Source: Magnetococcales bacterium
GTDB taxonomy: Bacteria > Pseudomonadota > Magnetococcia > Magnetococcales > JADFYX01
Reading direction: 5' to 3'
Assembly (NCBI GenBank): GCA_015232795.1
Contig: JADFYX010000042.1
Span: 1 to 12,465 of the forward strand
DNA length: 12,465 nt
Numbering within the stretch: position 1 is the stretch's first letter; each line of letters opens with the position of its first letter. A program made the translations under genes and the position numbers. A model generated the notes under the pieces. It saw only the letters and a list, made by a program, of their open reading frames with translations. It had not been told where the DNA came from and searched no databases. Shown one piece after another: positions 6,554-12,465 of this stretch.

Positions 6554-9184
6554 ATGAAACAAATCAAGAGAATAACAAAAATTAACATTACAAACGGTAT
6601 GCATTGGATAGCGATACCGGATGTTGATCTCTATATGCTCTGTGGTTGTCCTGCAGACTCTGTTAAACATTTGATGAAGCGTGGTCTAATCGTCAGTACC
6701 GAGCAGGATGGTGCCACCTTTGAGACAGGACCAAATACCATTTTGTTATCGGATGTTCTTGTGCAAAACGGTCACTTTTCAAATTTGGCTGAGTTTCCAG
6801 TACTCCAGATGCTCTATCGCCAAGGTATGATTATTCCCAACCATCCAAATAATACTGGGGTAAAACCTCGGTTGATTGGCGCACCAGACCAAGTACAAGC
6901 GCAAATGGGCTATATCTACCGTGGTAATTACGGTTTAATCTCCAAAGAGGAGATTATGGAGACGGGCATCTCTGAAGAACAGGCTGATGAGATGATGCGC
7001 CTTAAACTGAAGTTTGCTTTTGGTAGTATCCGTCCTTCTGACAGTTTACTCGATGCCATACCTCTGGAAAACCAAACAATTGAAATTTGCAAAGGGGTCT
7101 CAATTCGCAGGGTTCAACTAAATATTTTCGAAATTAGCTATGGAGATGAGACTGTCTCAGTTGATCTTAATCTTGATCCTGGTGAAAGCTATACACCGCC
7201 GTATCCTCTTGGACAATATCAATTTAAAAGAGAGTATTTTGGGGTAATCCACTCTGGTGAGGGTGATGGATGGGATATCAACCGTCCTTGTATGTCCAGT
7301 ATTTTAATGTACCAAGGTCATCTATATCTCATTGATGCAGGTCCAAATATTCTCTACAGCTTGGAATCATTGGGAATTGGTATTAGTGAAATTAAAGGCA
7401 TTTTCCATACACATGCCCATGATGATCATTTTAGTGGTATTACCGCTCTTATTAGGGCAGGCCATCGGATAAAATATTTTTCCACACCTCTTGTACGGGC
7501 ATCTGTTGCCAAAAAACTTGCTGTGCTCCTCTCTATAGAAGAGGAAGATTTCTACCACTATTTTGAGACACACGATTTAGTAGCTGATGAATGGAATGAT
7601 TATGAAGGTTTAGAAATTAAGCCTCTCTATTCACCCCATCCAGTAGAAACCAATATATTTATTTTCCGTACTTTGGCAGAAGATGGTTACCACTCTTATG
7701 CCCACTATGCCGATATTGTCTCGTTGAGTGTTCTTGAAGGAATGATCAGTAAAGATGGTGAAAAACAAGGGGTGTCCAAAAAGTTTTATGATCAGGTGAT
7801 AGAAAAATATTCCCTACCGGCAAATCTAAAGAAAATTGATATTGGTGGTGGTATGATCCACGGTTTTGCTACCGATTTTAGAGGGGATAAATCAAAAAAA
7901 ATCATCCTTTCACACAATTCTGCTCCATTAACAGGTGAACAACGTAAAATTGGCTCAAGTGCATCTTTTGGTACCACAGATATTTTGATACCTGATTATA
8001 CAGAATCTGCCATGCGAGTTGCTGTTGAGTATATGTGTACTTACTTTCCTGATGCACCGCAAAATCAGATTAGAAGTCTTTTAAATAATCAAGTTATCAC
8101 ATTCAATCCCGGCAGCATCATCTATAAAGAGCAAGAGATAAGTGACGATATTTATCTTGTTTTGACCGGTACTGTTGAGACATTACATGGTGGTATGGGA
8201 GTTTCTGGTGTTCTGTCTGCTGGTAGTCTGTTGGGAGAACTATCCTGTCTCTACCGGAGTATCTCACAACAAACATATCGGGCTTCTAGTTTTGTAAGGG
8301 CTATACGTTTACCAGGTCGTCTCTATCTTGGTTTTGTGAAAAAGAACAACTATTATGCCCAGATCAAGGCTATACATCAGCTACGTGAGTTTTTGCAAAA
8401 TACAGAGCTATTTGGAGAGGCAATATCCTACCCCAAACAGAGCCAAATTGCCCAAGCAATTGAGGTTGTAACTTATAAGGGTGGTAAGTTTATTAAAGAG
8501 AAAGGTAAACACACCTTAAACCTTATTAAATCCGGTCAGGTCTCTTGTATGGTCGATAATGATGTGATCGAATCTTTGGGATCTGGGGACTATTTTGGTG
8601 AAGAGTCAGCACTATTTGAAAGACCGCAAACTTACGATGTCAAAACCGATAGTGATGTAGAAATTTACAAAATTCCCTCAGAGTTGGTACGAGATATTCC
8701 CATTGTACGTTGGAAACTTCTGGAGCGATCAGAAAGACGTCGCCGTTCTATTTTAAACCCAGAGGTAAACACCTCTACCACGTTGCTTTGGCGTGATGCT
8801 TACCGGGTTGGTGTTAAGAGTATTGACGACCGACATCACAACCTGTTTGAACTAGGAAGTGACTATCTTACCACTGCTGCGGATGAGTCTGCTAAGATAT
8901 CGAAACAAAAAACCAGCCTGAAAAAATTTATAAAACAGATGGAGTTATGTTTCAAAGCTGAAGAGAAATTATACACTAAAGTTTCAACTCCTGAAACAAC
9001 CAGCCATAAGAAGAAACATCAGGTTATCACAGATACCTTTCAGGAGATGTTAATACTGATTGATACTCAGCCAGCAACTGTTGCTGCACAATTTTTCCGT
9101 TATTTTCAAAGTAGGTTGGTTAAACATTTCTTAACAGATGACCATCGCTGTGGGGGAATTTTGAATGCAATGGAGATTTTCTAA
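6554..9184 (+). CDS. MBL-fold / double cNMP-binding-like / hemerythrin multidomain protein
   Basis: An 876-residue protein without signal peptide or membrane segments, so probably cytoplasmic. Residues 1 to about 220 are unassigned. About 225-490 is a metallo-beta-lactamase fold: HTHAHDDH gives H287, H289, D291 and H292, followed by candidate ligands H362 (SPHPVET), D387 (HYADI) and H454 (LSHNS), so the metal site looks complete. About 504-600 and 612-720 are two cyclic-nucleotide-binding-like beta-rolls (LLGELSCL and YFGEESALF). In both, the usual Arg-Thr-Ala of the phosphate cassette appears to be Gln-Thr-Tyr, so cAMP binding is doubtful. About 745-876 is a bacteriohemerythrin-like helical domain with H761, E803, H818, H822, H858 and D863 at correct spacing, but C799 where a His ligand is expected. 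Inference: an O2-, NO- or redox-responsive protein controlling a hydrolase/oxidoreductase-like domain. It has its own 217-nt leader and is followed by a perfect hairpin, so it is probably monocistronic. Confidence 0.88.
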   Translation: MKQIKRITKINITNGMHWIAIPDVDLYMLCGCPADSVKHLMKRGLIVSTEQDGATFETGPNTILLSDVLVQNGHFSNLAEFPVLQMLYRQGMIIPNHPNNTGVKPRLIGAPDQVQAQMGYIYRGNYGLISKEEIMETGISEEQADEMMRLKLKFAFGSIRPSDSLLDAIPLENQTIEICKGVSIRRVQLNIFEISYGDETVSVDLNLDPGESYTPPYPLGQYQFKREYFGVIHSGEGDGWDINRPCMSSILMYQGHLYLIDAGPNILYSLESLGIGISEIKGIFHTHAHDDHFSGITALIRAGHRIKYFSTPLVRASVAKKLAVLLSIEEEDFYHYFETHDLVADEWNDYEGLEIKPLYSPHPVETNIFIFRTLAEDGYHSYAHYADIVSLSVLEGMISKDGEKQGVSKKFYDQVIEKYSLPANLKKIDIGGGMIHGFATDFRGDKSKKIILSHNSAPLTGEQRKIGSSASFGTTDILIPDYTESAMRVAVEYMCTYFPDAPQNQIRSLLNNQVITFNPGSIIYKEQEISDDIYLVLTGTVETLHGGMGVSGVLSAGSLLGELSCLYRSISQQTYRASSFVRAIRLPGRLYLGFVKKNNYYAQIKAIHQLREFLQNTELFGEAISYPKQSQIAQAIEVVTYKGGKFIKEKGKHTLNLIKSGQVSCMVDNDVIESLGSGDYFGEESALFERPQTYDVKTDSDVEIYKIPSELVRDIPIVRWKLLERSERRRRSILNPEVNTSTTLLWRDAYRVGVKSIDDRHHNLFELGSDYLTTAADESAKISKQKTSLKKFIKQMELCFKAEEKLYTKVSTPETTSHKKKHQVITDTFQEMLILIDTQPATVAAQFFRYFQSRLVKHFLTDDHRCGGILNAMEIF

Positions 9185-9204
9185 CAGGGATATTTCATTA
9201 ATAC

Positions 9205-9257
9205 AGGCACATCCAAGGATGTTTCATTTCTAAAATGAAACATCCTTGGATGTGCCT
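9205..9257. repeat. perfect 25-bp inverted repeat, possible terminator
   Basis: Arms 9205-9229 and 9233-9257 are exact reverse complements separated by the 3 nt CTA. Each arm contains a smaller dyad, ACATCC-AA-GGATGT (9209-9222) and ACATCC-TT-GGATGT (9240-9253). It begins 21 nt after the stop of the multidomain gene, so it may end that transcript. However, no T-run follows on either strand, so it is not a standard intrinsic terminator. A palindromic mobile or REP-like unit, or a transcript-stabilising hairpin, is also possible. Confidence 0.9.
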
Positions 9258-9335
9258 TGCTAATTGAAACAGTCGACCATGTAACAAAATTAAGTAATAA
9301 TGTATGAATTAAATGAAATATATGAGCTATAGTTC

Positions 9336-10487
9336 ATGAAAAATCAATATCTTGGTCATATTGTAATATTTCTTGTTGCAACTCTGTTCGCCTATATTTT
9401 CTCAATATCGCCTTCTTTGACCAAAGCCAAAGCTGTTGTTACTTTACAGCAGGAGGCAGGGGATGAACTTTTAGTGCGGATGAAAGTGTGTCCCCCTTTT
9501 TGGTTTGATGACAACAGTAGCAAGAACAGCGAACTAAAAGCTTTGTATCGCAACACTCTTACAAAGTTTATTGAAAACAGACCAAGTACAAATTTAATTC
9601 CAGAAACATGGCTGGTGAAGTCAATCACATTAGACTCTGAAAACTTGATAAAAGAAGATTATAAAACTGACGGTCGTTGTCATGATCTGTCAACTAAACT
9701 GCTAAACCATGAGGATGAAAAGCCAGCCAAAATAGGATCAAACCATGTTTCCCGCCTTTTTCAAGATGATACAATTTTACGGGTGGGGGTGCGGGATAAG
9801 CAGGGTTTTATCAGTCAATATGACCCAAAAACACAAAAGTGGCGTGGTGCAGCAATAGATTTTGCTCGTTTAATTGCCAAAGAGATGGGAAAAACAGCGG
9901 TTTTTACCCGTTTAAAAAGCCTGGAATCCCGTTTTACTTCTCTACGTTATGGGGTGGCAGACTTAAGCATTAGCCTAATTTCCTACACAAAAGAAAGATC
10001 AGAGATAGCCTATCTTTCCGAACCTTATTATACAACCGGCTTGGTCCTTGGTACTTTTATTTCTGACAGTGAGGTAGATTTGCATCGAACCAGAAGCGAC
10101 ATTAACTCAGGAAAAAATACCATTGTCGCAGTACATGGTTCAAACAGCGTAGTTTATATTCAAAACAATTTTCCAAAAAGCAATATTGTCACCACCACCA
10201 CCAGTGCAGAAATTCCGGTTTATGTTCATGAACTAATGGCTGATCCAAGTAGAGAAAATATATATTATATAACCGATGAACTAATTGCCAGTCGTTGGCC
10301 CGAGAGCCGAATTGTATATGTTGATAAAAAAAGACTACTAACCAGTAAGGATGCTTACGTGGTTGCCATGGGAGATTTAAATTTATTGCCTGTTGTTAAT
10401 AGAGTGATTGCATCAGGAGTTGTCAGCAACATTTATACAACATCCTATAACACTAAATTTTCCACAGGTTCCTCAGTCTCAGAATAA
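9336..10487 (+). CDS. exported solute-binding protein, family 3 (amino-acid type)
   Basis: A 383-residue protein. An N-terminal hydrophobic stretch (about residues 8-26) after MKNQYLGH is a signal peptide or anchor. About 45-125 is not recognised and contains C52 and C115. From about 147 the family-3 periplasmic binding fold begins: LRVGVRDKQGFISQY, then WRGAAIDFARLIAKEMGK, then LRYGVADLSISLISYTKER, with R221 in the place of the ligand-carboxylate-binding Arg, then SEPYYTTGLVLG. The second lobe includes VAVHGSNSVVYIQ and YYITDELIA. The family binds amino acids or related small molecules for ABC uptake or for sensor proteins. No permease or ATPase gene is adjacent, so the partner is unknown. 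The ATG has no clear Shine-Dalgarno. Its 3' end overlaps the convergent lipoprotein gene by 9 nt. Confidence 0.85.
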   Translation: MKNQYLGHIVIFLVATLFAYIFSISPSLTKAKAVVTLQQEAGDELLVRMKVCPPFWFDDNSSKNSELKALYRNTLTKFIENRPSTNLIPETWLVKSITLDSENLIKEDYKTDGRCHDLSTKLLNHEDEKPAKIGSNHVSRLFQDDTILRVGVRDKQGFISQYDPKTQKWRGAAIDFARLIAKEMGKTAVFTRLKSLESRFTSLRYGVADLSISLISYTKERSEIAYLSEPYYTTGLVLGTFISDSEVDLHRTRSDINSGKNTIVAVHGSNSVVYIQNNFPKSNIVTTTTSAEIPVYVHELMADPSRENIYYITDELIASRWPESRIVYVDKKRLLTSKDAYVVAMGDLNLLPVVNRVIASGVVSNIYTTSYNTKFSTGSSVSE

Positions 10488-11198
10488 AACACCTATATTC
10501 AGATACGCGCTATTTTGCGACATCTTCACTGCAATCTCTTTGTCTTTTAACATAAAAAAATCATGGACAAACAAACCAATAAAATTTCCTACAGACACGC
10601 TGACTAACTGATCAGCAAATGAGTGCCCACCCTGTTGTACTCTTATTAAAGTGTATGATGATGCAAGCAGATAATTTGTACCAACAATGCTATTTTTTGC
10701 CCAAATAGGAATATTCATCTGGGCTACATTACGCCTTGTCATTGCAGTTCCAGCAAATGGGCTAATAGCATGGTGAGAGCCTATAGCATCTTTACATTTA
10801 CCGTTGGGGGACTCTTTGGGAAAACTTGTTTTTAATGCATCAGTACTCTGCCTGGATATAGCGTAAGCACCAGTCTCTACGGTAAACCTTCTGGCTTTTG
10901 TTTGCCATCTGTCATCTGGTACTAACAAGGCTGTCGATAAGGTTATTGTTTCATTTAAATGAGCATATAACTCTTGACTATCATCGTTAAAATAGCTGTG
11001 ATCCATGAAATAGTCAGTTATTTCATCATCTGTTTTGGTGAGATATAGGCTAGTAGCTGCTATAGCTGGTGCCCATGTCATAGGGTCTGTTACAGCGTTA
11101 TACGATGCTATTTTACTTTGTGTCCATGCGTCATCAAGATGTTTTGTGCTACACCCTAATACAATCAATAACATACTAATAAAAATAATAAATTTCAC
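10479..11198 (-). CDS. PAP2-superfamily lipoprotein with altered catalytic motifs
   Basis: I place the start at GTG 11198 (239 residues): GGGTGAT lies just upstream, and the product begins with a compact lipoprotein signal, MKFIIFISMLLIVLGC, with Cys16 as the lipidated residue. An ATG at 11231 would add 11 residues but has no ribosome site. PAP2 phosphatases have three motifs. Motif 1, KX6RP, is here K123-X6-S130-P131 within STDALKTSFPKESPNG. Motif 2, PSGH, is here S141-H142-H143. Motif 3, RX5HX3D, is intact as R186, H192, D196 in IRVQQGGHSFAD. Its place suggests an outer-membrane or periplasmic protein, perhaps acting on lipid or glycan phosphates, or no longer catalytic. The same-strand barrel gene lies 162 nt upstream; co-transcription is possible. 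Its tail overlaps the convergent solute-binding-protein gene by 9 nt. Confidence 0.78.
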   Translation of the reverse strand: MKFIIFISMLLIVLGCSTKHLDDAWTQSKIASYNAVTDPMTWAPAIAATSLYLTKTDDEITDYFMDHSYFNDDSQELYAHLNETITLSTALLVPDDRWQTKARRFTVETGAYAISRQSTDALKTSFPKESPNGKCKDAIGSHHAISPFAGTAMTRRNVAQMNIPIWAKNSIVGTNYLLASSYTLIRVQQGGHSFADQLVSVSVGNFIGLFVHDFFMLKDKEIAVKMSQNSAYLNIGVLF

Positions 11199-11229
11199 AA
11201 TATCACCCATCAAGCCAAGAAGAATCAGC

Positions 11230-11328
11230 ATGAATAATCATAAAGTAAAATTAAATCTTATAGCACTCTATCTGTTTGGACTGTTTATTTTAGAGGTAGT
11301 TCACCTTCAAAAGAAAATATTAAATTAA
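11230..11328 (+). CDS. possible 32-residue small membrane protein
   Basis: An ATG at 11230 has AAGAAG 7 nt upstream. It opens a 32-codon frame, MNNHKVKLNLIALYLFG and a further hydrophobic stretch ending in KKILN, with TAA at 11326-11328. The profile is polar/basic, one hydrophobic helix, basic tail, like a small inner-membrane protein. It sits divergently from the PAP2 lipoprotein, 31 nt from that gene's GTG start, with no obvious promoter. A chance frame in AT-rich DNA is quite possible. Confidence 0.25.
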   Translation: MNNHKVKLNLIALYLFGLFILEVVHLQKKILN

Positions 11329-11360
11329 GTTGTCCCAGATTCCACAAAAGTTTGAGGTTG

Positions 11361-12465
11361 TTAAAAATATCTTGCTAGCTCAATTTGCATATAGCTGTCA
11401 CGACGCATTGAATAAATTGGGTCTTCTTGGGGTGGATCGACAAAAATACGACCTTCTATGGAGAGTTTCCAATTTTCTTTAACCCGTCTGGACCCCTCTA
11501 AACTAACTGCAAAATTTTGCTGGTTTACATCTATGCTGGTGCCAATAAGAAAATCTGTGCTGGCCTCGTCATTTAATGCTAGACGCATTCCTATCATAAT
11601 ATCGCTCTCCATGGGAGTGGGTGCCGATTCCCCACGATCATCATAAAGATATTCGCTAATCAAGCCCAAATCAGCATCCGAACCCATAATACCAACAAAA
11701 GTATATTCAAAACCTCCTGTTAATGCTTGGTGGCGGTCTCCTTGGCTACGCTGGGTAATAGCCTCTAGTTTCCACAGCCATGCACCCTTTGTTGCTTGTA
11801 AATCCAGCCCGGTCTGTTCCATAAGAGCGTAGTAGGGTATAAGTACCGAATTACCATCGCTATCAGTTCCTATGCTAAAAGTAGGGATACGGCTGGTGCC
11901 AGAAAAATGGGAAATACCTAAATCCCAATCTCCCAAAGATTTAAACCAGCGCACAGCCCAATCAATATGCTCATTTTCGGCCCCAGATTCATATTGGGCT
12001 TGGTCGGTATCTATATAATAACCACTGCGTAGCCGGCCTTTTTCACCGGGGAATGTTCTCTCTCTAAAATATGGGAGTAAAAAAAAGTCAAAAGTTCCAT
12101 TGTCACCCAGCAAAGAGAGGTTAACCATGGGTTGTCCAAGTTTTTCCTCACCATCCATGCTATCAACTAAATCTGTCTGGTTGATTACATCCACTAAGTG
12201 CTGTGACTCGGCAACTCCCCAAAAAAGCTTTCTTAATCCTGCTCTAACTTCCCAATTTTCTCCCACTTTAAGCCAGGTCAACTCCCGGATATCCCAGTGG
12301 GTTCTCTCGTTATCCATACTATCTAGCCGAACAAATGGAACAAAAGTAAAACTCTGATTACCCTCATCCCAATTCTTGAAATATTCCGCCTGTATACTCA
12401 GTGATAGCTGACTAACACCCTGATGAGAAGAGCATGCAAAAACAGGAAAAACACGAACCTCACCA
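11361..12465 (-). CDS. outer-membrane beta-barrel protein, 5' end outside window
   Basis: The frame is open from the right edge to TAA at 11361-11363 (367 residues visible). The first internal ATG at 12317 is not the start, because 49 in-frame codons precede it without a stop. Amphipathic strands alternate with polar turns through the whole length: SLSIQAEYFKNWDEGNQSF, WEVRAGLRKLFWGVAES, FEYTFVGIMGSDADLGLISE, MIGMRLALNDEASTDFLIG. The chain ends in ELARYF, the C-terminal aromatic signal recognised by the BAM machinery. An early segment, KLFWGVAESQHLVDVINQTD, recalls the WG...D.IN..D pattern of some substrate-selective porins (DUF1302-like), but I cannot assign a family. Probable role: a porin or other barrel transporting an unknown solute. 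It may share a transcript with the PAP2 lipoprotein gene downstream. Confidence 0.75.
   Translation of the reverse strand, partial: GEVRVFPVFACSSHQGVSQLSLSIQAEYFKNWDEGNQSFTFVPFVRLDSMDNERTHWDIRELTWLKVGENWEVRAGLRKLFWGVAESQHLVDVINQTDLVDSMDGEEKLGQPMVNLSLLGDNGTFDFFLLPYFRERTFPGEKGRLRSGYYIDTDQAQYESGAENEHIDWAVRWFKSLGDWDLGISHFSGTSRIPTFSIGTDSDGNSVLIPYYALMEQTGLDLQATKGAWLWKLEAITQRSQGDRHQALTGGFEYTFVGIMGSDADLGLISEYLYDDRGESAPTPMESDIMIGMRLALNDEASTDFLIGTSIDVNQQNFAVSLEGSRRVKENWKLSIEGRIFVDPPQEDPIYSMRRDSYMQIELARYF

Noticed and set aside
11035..11229. Long upstream part of the 97-codon plus-strand frame
   Set aside because: Antisense to the PAP2 lipoprotein gene; only the short piece from the ATG at 11230 has a ribosome site and lies in a gap.
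12317..12319. ATG at 12317 as start of the barrel protein
   Set aside because: The frame continues upstream for 49 codons to the window edge with barrel-like strands, so this Met is internal.

Overview
The window is an AT-rich stretch (roughly 40% GC by eye) from a Gram-negative bacterium. The evidence is a TolC-type outer-membrane channel, a lipoprotein with a lipobox, an outer-membrane beta-barrel ending in phenylalanine, and a MoxR-DUF58-DUF4381 gene set typical of proteobacteria. I cannot name the genus. I see no tRNA, rRNA, CRISPR array, transposase or integrase.

Left part, minus strand (1-3722): a MoxR-type AAA+ ATPase, a DUF58 protein and a DUF4381 membrane protein form a tight operon, read from 3722 down to 1256. 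The VWA-domain (BatA/BatB-like) partners that often follow are absent. Next on the same strand, after a 156-nt gap, is a TTG-started protein with about six tetratricopeptide repeats and the beginning of a probable GT-A glycosyltransferase domain, cut by the window edge.

Middle, plus strand (3723-9257): a 299-nt divergent region holds an extended -10 promoter. It drives a TolC-family channel that carries a C-terminal SPOR (peptidoglycan-binding) domain, followed 14 nt later by a histidine phosphatase. After a 217-nt leader with a strong ribosome binding site comes an 876-residue protein. It has an unassigned N-terminal region, a metallo-beta-lactamase (MBL) fold with its metal ligands, two cyclic-nucleotide-binding-like domains, and a C-terminal hemerythrin domain in which one iron-ligand His is Cys. 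A perfect 25-bp inverted repeat with a 3-nt loop follows it.

Right part (9336-12465): an exported type-3 solute-binding protein on the plus strand meets, tail to tail with a 9-nt overlap, a PAP2-superfamily lipoprotein on the minus strand whose catalytic motifs are partly degenerate. The last gene, minus strand and running off the right edge, is an outer-membrane beta-barrel protein.

Most products belong to the cell envelope: channel, barrel, lipoprotein, solute-binding protein and MoxR-linked membrane protein. The most unusual object is the MBL/cNMP/hemerythrin protein, which looks like an intracellular protein coupling a diiron-type input domain to a hydrolase-like domain. Its function is not known to me.
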